Source of the DNA: Streptomyces sp. HUAS YS2
GTDB taxonomy: Bacteria; Actinomycetota; Actinomycetes; Streptomycetales; Streptomycetaceae
DNA length: 64,000 bases
Reading direction: 5' to 3'
NCBI RefSeq assembly: GCF_033343995.1
Contig: NZ_CP137573.1
Location: forward strand, 2,265,001-2,329,000
Shown here: one piece after another, positions 44,532-54,215 of the stretch
How positions within the stretch are numbered: position 1 is the first letter of the stretch
How the letters are laid out: the number at the start of each line of letters is the position of its first letter
Position numbers and translations under genes: made by a program
The notes under the pieces: model-generated
What the model was told of the DNA's origin: nothing
Seen by the model: the letters and a program-made list of their open reading frames with translations, nothing else
Database searches by the model: none

Positions 44532-44801
44532 TTACTGGTTCAACCGCTCTGCCAGCTCCGCCGTGTCCAGCGGACCCGGGACCTTGAAGGCCCGTGGGAG
44601 CGCCCGGCGGCGGACCGCCAGGTCGAGACAGACCGAGGCGGGATGCAGATACGCACCCCGGCCGGGCAGCGTACCGCGATGATCGGGGACGCAGACGCCC
44701 TCGATCGCCACGATGCGCAGCAGATCGCTCTTGGCCGCTCGCTCCCGGCATCCCACACAGGTTCTTTCAGGGCACGCGCGGGCATGCGTCCGGCCAGACA
44801 C
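44532..44801 (-). CDS. ylxR: YlxR family (DUF448) RNA-binding protein
   Basis: The 89-residue protein shows the family motif RTCVGCRERAAKSDLLRIV at residues 13-31 and GRGAYLHPASVCLDLAVRRRALPRAFK. YlxR is conserved between nusA and infB. In other bacteria YlxR/RnpM has been reported to bind RNA (the RNase P RNA in Bacillus). It lies 132 bases after nusA, behind a hairpin, and 145 bases before infB. A downstream ATG at 44785 falls in another frame and is not used. Confidence 0.93.
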   Translation of the reverse strand: MSGRTHARACPERTCVGCRERAAKSDLLRIVAIEGVCVPDHRGTLPGRGAYLHPASVCLDLAVRRRALPRAFKVPGPLDTAELAERLNQ

Positions 44802-44867
44802 GATTAAGTCTACCTCCCCGTACCGACCTCACCTGTTTGGGGCAAAAATCGAACGGTCGTTTGTCGT

Positions 44868-44903
44868 GATCTCGCCGTAGCAGAACGTCACCACGGCGAG
44901 ATC
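44868..44903 (-). terminator. Hairpin between nusA and ylxR
   Basis: Perfect 11-base arms (GATCTCGCCGT / ACGGCGAGATC) with a 14-base loop start about 30 bases after the nusA stop. Inside an operon this would act as a partial terminator or NusA-sensitive attenuator. Confidence 0.65.
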
Positions 44904-44933
44904 CATTCCCGCGACCCGAAGCCGCAGTCCGCC

Positions 44934-45926
44934 CTACTCGGCGGCCTGCTGCTCCGTGTCCGGACGGATGTCGATGCGCCAGCCGGTCAGCCGGGCGGCG
45001 AGGCGGGCGTTCTGGCCCTCCTTGCCGATGGCCAGCGACAGCTGGTAGTCGGGCACGGTCACCCGGGCGGACCGGGCGGCCAGGTCGACGACCTCGACCT
45101 TGGAGACCCGGGCCGGGGACAGCGCGTTGGCCACCATCTCCGCCGGGTCGTCGGACCAGTCGACGATGTCGATCTTCTCGCCGAGCAGCTCGGCCATCAC
45201 GTTGCGGACCCGGCTGCCCATCGGGCCGATGCAGGCGCCCTTGGCGTTCAGGCCCGGACGGGTGGCGCGGACCGCGATCTTGGTGCGGTGGCCGGCCTCA
45301 CGGGCGATGGCCGAGATCTCCACCGAGCCGTCCGCGATCTCCGGCACCTCCAGGGCGAAGAGCTTCTTCACCAGATTGGGGTGGGTGCGCGAAAGAGTGA
45401 CGGACGGACCGCGCACGCCCTTCGCCACGCGGACGACGTACGTGCGCAGGCGCAGGCCGTGCGTGTAGTCCTCGCCCGGCACCTGCTCCTGCACCGGAAG
45501 GATGGCTTCCAGCTTGTCGTCCAGCTTGACGAGGACGTTCTTCGGGTCCTTGCCCTGCTGCACCTGGCCGGCCACGATGTCGCCCTCACGGCGGGCGTAC
45601 TCGCCGAAGGTGACGTCGTTCTCGGCGTCCCGCAGTCGCTGCTGGATGACCTGGCGGGCGGTGCTCGCCGCGATCCGGCCGAAGTCCGACGGGGTGTCGT
45701 CGAAGTCCTTGGGCTCCTGGCCCTCCTCCAGCTCGGAGGGGTCTTCCTTCGCCCACACCGTCACGTGGCCGGTCTGCCGGTTCAGCTCCACGCGGGCGTG
45801 GCGACGGGCGTCGGGGGTGCGGTGGTAGGCGATGAGGAGGGCCGACTCGATCGCCTCGACCAGCATCTCGAAGGAGATCTCCTTCTCCTGTGCCAAGCCC
45901 TTCAGGAGCTTCACGTCGATGTCCAC
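44934..45926 (-). CDS. nusA: Transcription termination/antitermination factor NusA
   Basis: NusA binds RNA polymerase and nascent RNA and controls pausing, termination and antitermination. The 330-residue protein has an N-terminal RNAP-binding domain ([18 protein letters not shown]), an S1 domain near 105-175 ([20 protein letters not shown]), and two KH domains ([39 protein letters not shown]). It ends soon after KH2, lacking the C-terminal acidic repeats of the 495-residue E. coli protein, as is normal in Gram-positives. rimP ends two bases upstream. Confidence 0.97.
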   Translation of the reverse strand: MDIDVKLLKGLAQEKEISFEMLVEAIESALLIAYHRTPDARRHARVELNRQTGHVTVWAKEDPSELEEGQEPKDFDDTPSDFGRIAASTARQVIQQRLRDAENDVTFGEYARREGDIVAGQVQQGKDPKNVLVKLDDKLEAILPVQEQVPGEDYTHGLRLRTYVVRVAKGVRGPSVTLSRTHPNLVKKLFALEVPEIADGSVEISAIAREAGHRTKIAVRATRPGLNAKGACIGPMGSRVRNVMAELLGEKIDIVDWSDDPAEMVANALSPARVSKVEVVDLAARSARVTVPDYQLSLAIGKEGQNARLAARLTGWRIDIRPDTEQQAAE

Positions 45927-45928
45927 GG

Positions 45929-46426
45929 CTACGCCTCCTCTTCCTTCTTGTCCTTGCGGTTGAACTCGATCTCCACGCGCGCCTTGACGATGTCGGCGAA
46001 CTCGATCCGGCGGGCGGTGGGCTTGCGCCCCTTCACGCCCGGCACCTCGACGTCGAGGCCGTCGTCGTCCACGGTGAGGATCCGGGCGACCAGCTCCCCG
46101 CCCTCGCGCAGCTGCAGCCTGGCCAGCCGGCCGGTGGCGCGCACGTAGTGGCGGGCTTGCGACAGCGGGCGCTCCGCGCCCGGGGAGGTCACCTCGAGGT
46201 TGTACTCGCCCTCGCCCATCAGGTCCGTCTCGTCGAGCTTCGTCGAGATGGCGCGGCTGAGTTCGGCGCAGGCGTCCAGATCCACGCCCTCGTCGGAGTC
46301 GACGATGATCCGCAGCATTCCGCGGCGGCCCGCCCGGGACACCTCGATCTCCTCGAGTTCCAGGTCCTTCGCGAGGACGAGCGGCTCGACGAGCTCGCGC
46401 AGCCTGTCGCTCTGGGTGGTGCTCAT
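45929..46426 (-). CDS. rimP: Ribosome maturation factor RimP
   Basis: RimP helps 30S maturation. The 165-residue product starts at ATG 46426 ([15 protein letters not shown]), with GAGGAG ten bases upstream; the frame runs further but without a ribosome site. It has [32 protein letters not shown] and the conserved [14 protein letters not shown] near residue 90, and ends in a basic/acidic tail. It is the first gene of the rimP-nusA-ylxR-infB cluster and is divergent from a lipoprotein gene. Confidence 0.95.
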   Translation of the reverse strand: MSTTQSDRLRELVEPLVLAKDLELEEIEVSRAGRRGMLRIIVDSDEGVDLDACAELSRAISTKLDETDLMGEGEYNLEVTSPGAERPLSQARHYVRATGRLARLQLREGGELVARILTVDDDGLDVEVPGVKGRKPTARRIEFADIVKARVEIEFNRKDKKEEEA

Positions 46427-46592
46427 CCGGGTGACTCCTCGGCCGCGTGTGCTGTTGTGGGATCGTCGCGTGTCAGACCAAAGGGTATCCGGTCCCGAGG
46501 GGTGTTGCCGTCCACCGGCGCCCGGGCCGCGGGTACGCTCGCCTGCGGTGATCTTCGACCGGCGGGACGCCGTCAGACCGAGGGAGAGACGC

Positions 46593-47171
46593 GTGGGGCG
46601 CACGGGGACGATCGGCAGGCGTGCGCTCCTGGCGGCCGGAGCGGTGACGCTCGCAGGCTGCTCCGCCCCGGCCGGCGGCGGGGCCAAGGCCCCCTCCGCG
46701 GCCGAACGGGCGGCGCGGGCCGAGCTGGCGCTGCGGCATTCGGCGGTGGCGGCGAGCACCGGCCTCCTGGAGCGTTACGACGCCACCCGCGTGGCGCATC
46801 CCGCGCTGGCGGCCCGGCTGACACCGCTGCGCACCTCGGTCGCGGCGCACGCGGCAGCCCTCGGAGAGGGCCTCCCGGCGCCCTCGGCGAAGGCGTCGGA
46901 GCCCTCGAAGCCGTCGGACGAGCCGTCCGCCGCGCCGTCCGGGAGGCCCTCGCCCGCTTCCGCCACCAGGGTGACCGCCCCGGTCGCCGCCGACCCCGCG
47001 GTCGCGCTGAAGGACCTCGCTGCCGCGGCCCGGCGCACCGCCGACGCCCACGCGGCGGCGCTCCTCGACGCCCCGCCCGAGTACGCCCGGCTGCTCGCCT
47101 CCGTCGCGGCGGCCGCCGCGGCGCACGCCTACCTACTGACCGCGCCCGCCCCGGCAAGGAGCCCCCGATGA
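46593..47171 (+). CDS. Lipoprotein of unknown function, DUF4439 operon
   Basis: The 192-residue protein starts at GTG 46593 with GAGGGAGA upstream. It has a twin-arginine-like start (GRRALLAAGAVTLAGC) with lipobox LAGC at residues 17-20, so it is anchored outside the membrane. The rest is Ala-rich helix with a Ser/Pro linker (KASEPSKPSDEPSAAPSGRPS). Regularly spaced histidines and acidic residues (RHSAVAAS, AAHAAAL, ADAHAAALL, AAHAYLL) suggest a four-helix bundle similar to the next protein. Its stop overlaps that start by four bases. No function is known to me. Confidence 0.82.
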   Translation: MGRTGTIGRRALLAAGAVTLAGCSAPAGGGAKAPSAAERAARAELALRHSAVAASTGLLERYDATRVAHPALAARLTPLRTSVAAHAAALGEGLPAPSAKASEPSKPSDEPSAAPSGRPSPASATRVTAPVAADPAVALKDLAAAARRTADAHAAALLDAPPEYARLLASVAAAAAAHAYLLTAPAPARSPR

Positions 47172-47584
47172 CCGCCCTCGACGCCGCCCGGGCCGCGCTG
47201 GCCGCGGAGCACGCCGCCGTGTACGGGTACGGGGTCGTCGGCGGCCGGATCGGCGAGGCCCGGCGGGCCGAGGCCACCGCCGCGTACGACGCGCACCGCG
47301 CCCGGCGGGACGCGCTGGGCCGGACGGTGAAGGACCTCGGCGGCGCGCCGGTGGCCGCGGCCGCCGGGTACGCGCTGCCGTTCCCGGTGCCGGACGCCGC
47401 CGCGGCCGGACGCCTGGCCGCCGAGTTGGAGGACGGGGTGGCCGGCGCGTACTCCGACCTGGTGCGCGCCGCGGACGGGCCGCTGCGCGCGGAGGCGGCG
47501 ACGGCGCTGCGCGAGGCGGCGGTACGGGCCGCCCGCTGGCGCGGCGGCGACGTAACCTTTCCTGGGCTCGCCGAGCGGGCCTGA
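47168..47584 (+). CDS. DUF4439 ferritin-like domain protein
   Basis: The 138-residue Ala-rich helical protein starts MTALDAARAALAAEHAAVYGYGVVGG. Glu and His in the AAEHAAVYGYG segment, YDAHRARRD and the later ELEDGVAGAYSDLV resemble the ligand positions of ferritin-like four-helix bundles, and this is the DUF4439 family. It is translationally coupled to the lipoprotein upstream, and the APH-like gene follows after 28 bases. No signal peptide is present, so it is cytoplasmic while its operon partner is outside. Function is unknown. Confidence 0.8.
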   Translation: MTALDAARAALAAEHAAVYGYGVVGGRIGEARRAEATAAYDAHRARRDALGRTVKDLGGAPVAAAAGYALPFPVPDAAAAGRLAAELEDGVAGAYSDLVRAADGPLRAEAATALREAAVRAARWRGGDVTFPGLAERA

Positions 47585-47612
47585 TCCGGACAGCGAAGGA
47601 AACAAGGCACGT

Positions 47613-48512
47613 ATGGGTTTCGAACCGCCGCAGCGACTGGTGCGGGCTCTCGACGAGACGTACGGGGAAGCTGCCGCGGCCGAGTGGACCGGGAAGCTCC
47701 CGGAGCTCGCCCAGGACACGCTGGAGCACGCCGGGCTCGACACCGAGCGGGTCATGGCCCCCGGCGGGCGGAGCAGCCTCGTCGTCCTCGTACGGCAACC
47801 GGACGGCGAGCCGGCCGCGCTCAAGATCGCACCGGTCCTCGCCCGTCCGGACCTGGAGCGGGACGCGCTCGCGCACTGGAACGGCTGGGGCGCGGTCCGG
47901 CTGCTCGGCGAGACGGAGGAGGGTGCGCTGCTCCTGGAGCGGCTGCACCCCGAGGTGTCGCTGCGCTCCCTGCCGGACGCGAAGGCGCTGCTCGAGGCGG
48001 CCGGAGTGGTGCGGAAACTGTGGGTCGAGCCGGCCGACGGGCACGGCTTCGAGTCGGTGGCCGAGCGGACGGCCCGGCAGGCGGTCGCGATGGAGGTGCT
48101 GCGCGGTGACGCAGCGGCGGCCGAGCTGTTGCCCGTCGCGCTCGCGGCACGGGAGGAGCTGGTCGCCCGGTCCCCCGAGACCCTGCTGCTGCACGGCTGC
48201 TTCCGGCAGGGCAAGGTCCTCGCCGGGGACCGCGCGCCCTGGCTGGCCGTCGGGCCCGAGCCGCTGGTCGGTGAGCGCGCCTACGACCTGGCGCGACTGG
48301 TCCGGGACCGGGTGGAGGACCTGGTGGCCTCCTCCGCGGGGGCGTCGGCGGCCCGGCGACGGGTGAACAAGCTGGCGGACTCGCTGGAGATCGACCGGGA
48401 CCGGCTGCGCGGCTGGACGCTGTTCCGCGCGGTGGAGTCGGCCGCGCGGGCGCTGGCGGCGGGCCGCCGACAGGATGCGGAGCTGCTTCTGGAGTTCGCG
48501 GGCTGGCTGTAG
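47613..48512 (+). CDS. APH-family protein lacking catalytic residues (pseudokinase)
   Basis: The 299-residue protein matches the aminoglycoside 6-phosphotransferase (streptomycin kinase) type over its whole length. The ATP-lysine strand is AALKIAP near residue 69, followed by LLLERLHPEVSL, the C-lobe, and VGERAYDLARLVRD. The catalytic loop, normally HGDLHxGNVL, reads HGCFRQGKVL near residue 193, so both the catalytic Asp and the metal-binding Asn are gone. The metal-binding Asp after it, normally AIDPK, reads AVGPEP. It should not phosphorylate substrates by the usual mechanism. It follows the DUF4439 gene by 28 bases. Confidence 0.85.
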   Translation: MGFEPPQRLVRALDETYGEAAAAEWTGKLPELAQDTLEHAGLDTERVMAPGGRSSLVVLVRQPDGEPAALKIAPVLARPDLERDALAHWNGWGAVRLLGETEEGALLLERLHPEVSLRSLPDAKALLEAAGVVRKLWVEPADGHGFESVAERTARQAVAMEVLRGDAAAAELLPVALAAREELVARSPETLLLHGCFRQGKVLAGDRAPWLAVGPEPLVGERAYDLARLVRDRVEDLVASSAGASAARRRVNKLADSLEIDRDRLRGWTLFRAVESAARALAAGRRQDAELLLEFAGWL

Positions 48513-48577
48513 GGGAATACCCCATTTGTCACACTGGAATTTCAGTGACGTCGTTCGGCTCGGAACTGGGGGCCGTG

Positions 48578-49516
48578 ATGATCGAAGACCTGTTGTTGGC
48601 ATTGGCGGGCGCGGCCGTGGCGGCCGGGGTGTACACGGCGGCGGCCGCGCGCGTGGTGAAGCAGTACGAACGGGGCGTGGTGTTCCGCCTCGGGCGGCTG
48701 CTCAGCGACGTGCGACAGCCCGGCTTCACCCTGATCGTTCCGGTGATCGACCGGCTGCACAAGGTGAACCTGCAGATCGTGACGATGCCGGTGCCGGCTC
48801 AGGAGGGCATCACCCGGGACAACGTGACGGTGCGCGTGGACGCGGTCGTGTACTTCAAGGTCGTGGACGCGCAGGACGCGCTGGTGCGCGTCGAGGACTA
48901 CCGGTTCGCGGTCTCGCAGATGGCGCAGACCTCGCTGCGGTCGATCATCGGCAAGAGCGAGCTGGACGATCTGCTCTCCAACCGGGAGAAGCTGAACGAG
49001 GGCCTTGAGCTGATGCTCGACAGCCCGGCCATGGGCTGGGGCGTCTCCATCGACCGCGTCGAGATCAAGGACGTGTCGCTGCCGGAGACGATGAAACGGT
49101 CGATGGCCCGGCAGGCGGAGGCGGACCGTGAGCGGCGGGCGCGGGTGATCAACGCGGACGCGGAGCTGCAGGCCTCGAAGAAGCTGGCGGAGGCGGCCCA
49201 CCAGATGGCGGACGCGCCGTCGGCGCTGCAGCTGCGGCTGCTGCAGACGGTGATGGCGGTGGCGGCGGAGAAGAACTCGACGCTGGTGCTGCCGATCCCG
49301 GTGGAGCTGCTGCGCTTCCTGGAGCGCGGCGGCACGGCCGCGCCCGCGCCTGCGGCGGCGCAGAAGCCCATGACGCCACAGGAGCCCCTCCCGGGCCTGG
49401 AGCCCCCACCCGCGCCGAGCCCCGCGTACCTGCGGGGCGCGGCGGACGCGGTGGAGGCGATCGAGGATCTGGCGGGCGCGCCGGTGGAACCGGCTCCCCA
49501 GGAGGAGACCACCTGA
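48578..49516 (+). CDS. Slipin/stomatin-like SPFH membrane protein
   Basis: The 312-residue protein has an N-terminal hydrophobic anchor (LLLALAGAAVAAGVYTAAAA) and the SPFH/band 7 domain: VKQYERGVVFRLGRL, PGFTLIVPVIDRLHKVNLQIVTM, and the slipin signature VTVRVDAVVYFKVVDAQDA. A coiled-coil part follows (KRSMARQAEADRERRARVINADAELQASKKLAEA), then a Pro/Ala tail. Such proteins organise membrane microdomains. I chose ATG at 48578 (MIEDLLLALAG) behind GGGGG; a GTG at 48545 gives 11 more residues. It converges with proS across a terminator. Many slipins are paired with an NfeD protease, but none is seen here. Confidence 0.92.
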   Translation: MIEDLLLALAGAAVAAGVYTAAAARVVKQYERGVVFRLGRLLSDVRQPGFTLIVPVIDRLHKVNLQIVTMPVPAQEGITRDNVTVRVDAVVYFKVVDAQDALVRVEDYRFAVSQMAQTSLRSIIGKSELDDLLSNREKLNEGLELMLDSPAMGWGVSIDRVEIKDVSLPETMKRSMARQAEADRERRARVINADAELQASKKLAEAAHQMADAPSALQLRLLQTVMAVAAEKNSTLVLPIPVELLRFLERGGTAAPAPAAAQKPMTPQEPLPGLEPPPAPSPAYLRGAADAVEAIEDLAGAPVEPAPQEETT

Positions 49517-49524
49517 CACCGCGA

Positions 49525-49568
49525 CGGCCGCCGCCCCGGGAACGGTTCCGTTCCAGGGACGGCGGCCG
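49525..49568. terminator. Bidirectional terminator between the slipin gene and proS
   Basis: CGGCCGCCG pairs with CGGCGGCCG and, inside it, GGAACGG with CCGTTCC around a two-base loop, interrupted by a short C/A-rich bulge. It lies between convergent stops. Confidence 0.75.
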
Positions 49569-49580
49569 ACGGCCGATACG

Positions 49581-51281
49581 TCAGGCCGTCAGGCGGGCGA
49601 TCGCCTCGTCGACCGTGAGCTCCTCGCGCTCGCCCGTGCGGCGGTCCTTCAGCTCCACGACGCCCTCGCCCGAGCGGCGACCGGCGACGAGGATCTTCGG
49701 AACGCCGATGAGCTCCGCGTCGGTGAACTTCACGCCCGGAGAGACGCCCGCGCGGTCGTCGACCAGCACGCGCAAACCGGCCGCGGACAGCTTGTCGGAG
49801 ACCTCGAGGGCCAGCTCCGTCTGGAGCGCCTTGCCCGCCGCGACGACGTGGACGTCGGCCGGGGCGACCTCGGCGGGCCAGCACAGGCCCTTCTCGTCCG
49901 CGGACTGCTCGGCGAGCGCCGCGACCGCGCGCGAGACGCCGATGCCGTACGAGCCCATGGTCACGCGGACCGGCTTGCCGTTCTGGCCGAGCACGTCGAG
50001 CTTGAGGGCGTCGGCGTACTTGCGGCCCAGCTGGAAGATGTGGCCGATCTCGATCGCGCGGTCCAGCTTCAGGCCGGTGCCGCACTTGGGGCACGGGTCG
50101 CCCTCCTGGACGACCACGACGTCGACGTACTCGTCGACCTCGAAGTCGCGGCCCGCGACGACGTTCTTCGCGTGCATGCCCTCCTTGTTGGCGCCCGTGA
50201 TCCAGGAGGTGCCGGGAGCCACGCGCGGGTCGGCGAGGTACTTCACCTTGTCCAGGCCCTGCGGCCCGACGTAGCCGCGCACCAGGTCGCCGCGCTCGGC
50301 GAAGTCCGCCTCGGTGACCATCTCGACGGTGGCCGGCGCGAAGTGCGCCTCGACCTTGCCGAGGTCGACCTCGCGGTCGCCGGGCACGCCCACGGCGACG
50401 ATCTCGCCGTCGACCTTCACCAGGAGGTTCTTCAGCGTGGCGGAGGCCGGGACGCCGAGGGAGGCGGCGAGGGTCTCGATGGTGGGGGTGTCCGGGGTGG
50501 GGATCTCCTCGGCCGCCGCGACTGCGGAGCCGTCGACGGACTTCAGCTCGTAGGCGACCGCCTCGGTGTTGGCCGCGAAGTCACAGTTGGGGCAGTCGGC
50601 GAAGGTGTCCTCGCCGGCCTCGGCGGGCGCGAGGAACTCCTCGGACTTCGAGCCGCCCATGGCGCCGGCGGTGGCGGCGACGATGCGGTAGTCGAGGCCG
50701 AGGCGCTCGAAGATCCGCCGGTACGCCTCGCGGTGCAGGTTGTAGGACTGGGTGAGGCCCTCGTCCTCGGTGTCGAAGGAGTACGAGTCCTTCATCTGGA
50801 ACTCGCGGCCGCGCAGGATGCCGGCGCGGGGGCGGGCCTCGTCGCGGAACTTCGTCTGGATCTGGTACAGGATGACCGGCAGGTCCTTGTAGGACGAGCA
50901 CTGGTCCTTGACCAGCAGGGTGAAGATCTCCTCGTGGGTCGGGCCGAGGAGGTAGTCGCCGCCCTTGCGGTCCTGCAGGCGGAAGAGCTCGGCACCGTAC
51001 TCGTCCCAGCGGCCGGTCGCCTCGTAGGGCTCGCGCGGCAGGAGGGCGGGGAGCAGCACCTCCTGGGCGCCGATGGCGTCCATCTCCTCGCGGACGATGC
51101 GCTCGACGTTGGAGAAGACCTTCTTGCCGAGGGGCAGCCAGCTCCAGATGCCGGCGGCGGTGCGGCGGACGTAGCCGGCGCGGACGAGGAGCTTGTGGCT
51201 GAGGACCTCGGCGTCCGCCGGGTCGTCGCGCAGCGTCTTCGCCATCAACTGGGACATGCGCTGGACCGGTGCGTTGGCCAT
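49581..51281 (-). CDS. proS: Prolyl-tRNA synthetase, bacterial type with editing domain
   Basis: This class II synthetase charges tRNA-Pro. The 566-residue product starts at ATG 51281 ([20 protein letters not shown]), with CAGGAG about 11 bases upstream. Motif 2 is [19 protein letters not shown] and motif 3 is [16 protein letters not shown]. Between them lies the YbaK-like editing insert (residues about 240-390: [27 protein letters not shown]), which removes mischarged alanine. The C-terminal anticodon-binding domain has [22 protein letters not shown] long open frame upstream of the start is not coding-like. Confidence 0.97.
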   Translation of the reverse strand: MANAPVQRMSQLMAKTLRDDPADAEVLSHKLLVRAGYVRRTAAGIWSWLPLGKKVFSNVERIVREEMDAIGAQEVLLPALLPREPYEATGRWDEYGAELFRLQDRKGGDYLLGPTHEEIFTLLVKDQCSSYKDLPVILYQIQTKFRDEARPRAGILRGREFQMKDSYSFDTEDEGLTQSYNLHREAYRRIFERLGLDYRIVAATAGAMGGSKSEEFLAPAEAGEDTFADCPNCDFAANTEAVAYELKSVDGSAVAAAEEIPTPDTPTIETLAASLGVPASATLKNLLVKVDGEIVAVGVPGDREVDLGKVEAHFAPATVEMVTEADFAERGDLVRGYVGPQGLDKVKYLADPRVAPGTSWITGANKEGMHAKNVVAGRDFEVDEYVDVVVVQEGDPCPKCGTGLKLDRAIEIGHIFQLGRKYADALKLDVLGQNGKPVRVTMGSYGIGVSRAVAALAEQSADEKGLCWPAEVAPADVHVVAAGKALQTELALEVSDKLSAAGLRVLVDDRAGVSPGVKFTDAELIGVPKILVAGRRSGEGVVELKDRRTGEREELTVDEAIARLTA

Positions 51282-51326
51282 GGTTCTCGTACTCCTGCCG
51301 GACTTTTGGGTGATGGCCCTGAGGTT

Positions 51327-51344
51327 AGCCGGGCTTGCCCGGCT
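51327..51344 (-). terminator. Short hairpin between a GNAT gene and proS
   Basis: AGCCGGGC and GCCCGGCT are adjacent inverted repeats (8 bases, two-base loop), starting nine bases after the acetyltransferase stop on the minus strand. It is weak compared with the other hairpins here. Confidence 0.45.
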
Positions 51345-51352
51345 CGGAGAAA

Positions 51353-51898
51353 TCAGTTCCGGCGCAGCAGCGGCAGCGGGGCGCCCATCACCGCGTACGG
51401 CCGGGCCGCCGACGGGAAGTGGACCTTGCGGGCGAGGTCGGTGTAGCCGAGGCTGCGGTACAGGCCGCGCGCGGGGCTCTCGGTGTCGATGGCGGAGAGG
51501 ATCGAGCGGGGCTGTTCGGCCCGGTCGGTGATGGTGGTGATCAGGGTCCGTCCGATGCCTCGGCCCTGGTACGCGGGGTGGACGTGGAGTTCGGTGATGA
51601 CGAAGGACTCGTCGAGCCAGCCCTCGTACCCGTTGGCCCGCAGGTACGGTTCGACGACGGTGGACCACCAGTGGGTGCGGTCGTTGGGCATCCCGTAGAC
51701 GAAGCCGGCGAGCCGTCCGTCGGGGGTGGTCGCGCCGTACGCGCACGCGCCGGGGTTCTGCAGGTGGCGCAGCACGATGTGGCGTCGTACGACGATCTCG
51801 TCCTCGCTCAGCCCGAAGGCCAGGGCCTGGACGGCGAGGGCCTCGTCCACCCGCGCGGCGAGATCGACCGGTCCGATCGTGACATCAGCGTCATCCAT
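51353..51898 (-). CDS. GNAT family N-acetyltransferase
   Basis: The 181-residue protein starts [17 protein letters not shown]. It has the acetyl-CoA-binding motif [27 protein letters not shown] (R/Q-x-x-G-x-G/A form QGRGIG) near residue 111, and motif [22 protein letters not shown]. The N-terminal half carries the acceptor-binding part ([22 protein letters not shown]). The acceptor is unknown. A second GNAT gene ends 20 bases upstream, so they are probably co-transcribed. Confidence 0.9.
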   Translation of the reverse strand: MDDADVTIGPVDLAARVDEALAVQALAFGLSEDEIVVRRHIVLRHLQNPGACAYGATTPDGRLAGFVYGMPNDRTHWWSTVVEPYLRANGYEGWLDESFVITELHVHPAYQGRGIGRTLITTITDRAEQPRSILSAIDTESPARGLYRSLGYTDLARKVHFPSAARPYAVMGAPLPLLRRN

Positions 51899-51918
51899 GC
51901 GCGCACGATACAAGCGCG

Positions 51919-52764
51919 TCAGAACAGCACGCTCATGAAGGCGCCGACCTCGCGGAAGCCGACGCGGCGGTACGCGGCCCGGGCCGGGGTGTTGTAGTCG
52001 TTCACGTACAGACTGACGACGGGGGCGACGTCGGCGAGGGCGTAGCGCAGGACGGCGGCCATGCCGGTCTCGGACAGGCCGCGGCCGCGGTGTTCGGGGG
52101 CGACCCAGACGCCCTGGATCTGGCAGGCCTGGCGGGTCGCGGCACCGATCTCGGCCTTGAAGACGACCTTGCCGTCCTCGAAGCGGGCGAAGGAGCGGCC
52201 CGCTCCGACGAGTTCGGCGACGCGGGCCTGGTAGAGCAGTCCGCCGTCGCCGGCCATCGGCGAGATGCCGACCTCCTCGGTGAACATGGCCACGCAGGCG
52301 GGCATGATCGCGTCCATCTCGTCCTTGCGGACCCGGCGGACGTAGGGGTCGGCGTCGACGGTCGCCGAGGGCTGCTCGGTGACCATCAGCGGCTGGTGGG
52401 CGCGGACGTCCCTGGCCGGGCCCCAACTGGGCTCCAGGAGCCGCCAGAGCCGGGCGGTCGGTTCGGAGGGGCCGACGATGGAGGAGCAGCGGCGGCCGAT
52501 CCGGCGGGCGCGGTCGGCGAAGGCGCGGACCGCCTCGGGAGTGGCGCAGATGGGGACGAGGTTGGCGCCTGAGTAGCACAGGGAGCGCAGCCGGCCGTCG
52601 GCGTACCAGCCCCACATCTCGCCGCCGAGCCGCCAGGGGTCGAGGCCGGCGGCCTGGACGCGGGCGGTGACGAAGGCGTTCTCGACCGGCGCGCTCTCCA
52701 GAACGGCGAGGGCGGCACCGAGGTCGGCGGGTTCGAGGACCCGGATGGTGGTCTGCGTCAACAC
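51919..52764 (-). CDS. GNAT acetyltransferase with N-terminal DUF4081 domain
   Basis: The 281-residue protein has an N-terminal DUF4081-type domain (LEPADLGAALAVLESAPVENAFVTARVQ; LCYSGANLVPICATPEAVRAFADRARRIGRRCSSIVGP). The C-terminal GNAT domain has IQGVWVAPEHRGRGLSETGMAAVLRYAL (acetyl-CoA loop HRGRGLS) and NDYNTPARAAYRRVGFREV. GTG at 52764 is preferred (GGAG eight bases upstream) to the TTG at 52794. It follows ispG with a terminator between. The same two-domain protein is conserved next to ispG in Streptomyces as I recall; the substrate is unknown. Confidence 0.88.
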   Translation of the reverse strand: MLTQTTIRVLEPADLGAALAVLESAPVENAFVTARVQAAGLDPWRLGGEMWGWYADGRLRSLCYSGANLVPICATPEAVRAFADRARRIGRRCSSIVGPSEPTARLWRLLEPSWGPARDVRAHQPLMVTEQPSATVDADPYVRRVRKDEMDAIMPACVAMFTEEVGISPMAGDGGLLYQARVAELVGAGRSFARFEDGKVVFKAEIGAATRQACQIQGVWVAPEHRGRGLSETGMAAVLRYALADVAPVVSLYVNDYNTPARAAYRRVGFREVGAFMSVLF

Positions 52765-52864
52765 GAGGGCCGCTCCAGCACTCCTTCGCGGCAACGACAG
52801 GATGTCGGCCTGCTGATCTGCTGAACTCTACCCGGAGTGCCGGGGCGGCACCGCTCCTGACGGA

Positions 52865-52897
52865 CAGGGCCCGTCCCCCGGTGGGGGACGGGCCCTG
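52865..52897 (-). terminator. ispG terminator
   Basis: Perfect 15-base arms (CAGGGCCCGTCCCCC / GGGGGACGGGCCCTG) with a three-base loop begin about 20 bases after the ispG stop. Confidence 0.85.
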
Positions 52898-52917
52898 GTG
52901 CCGTACGGGGCCGCGGC

Positions 52918-54075
<1,158 letters not shown>

Positions 54076-54163
54076 CAGCTGTGCAACCCCAAGTGTGGCC
54101 AGGTGTGGATCGAGGTCCCGTACGGCGGCGGGCTCCGGCCTCCGAGGTTACAGCCCCGGGGGC

Positions 54164-54197
54164 GGGCGGCCGGACACCACGGGGTGTCCGGCCGCCC
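54164..54197 (-). terminator. rseP terminator
   Basis: Perfect 15-base arms (GGGCGGCCGGACACC / GGTGTCCGGCCGCCC) with a four-base loop begin about 19 bases after the rseP stop, upstream of ispG. Confidence 0.87.
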
Positions 54198-54215
54198 CCT
54201 TGCGCGCGGTCGGCG

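Noticed and set aside
41807..44587. 926-codon plus-strand frame opposite infB
   Set aside because: It is made of Thr/Ala/Gly/Arg runs that mirror the Pro/Gly/Arg-rich part of IF-2; there are no motifs and no ribosome site.
47613..48512. Aminoglycoside resistance gene
   Set aside because: The fold matches APH(6), but the catalytic Asp and both metal ligands are missing, so a resistance call is not supported.
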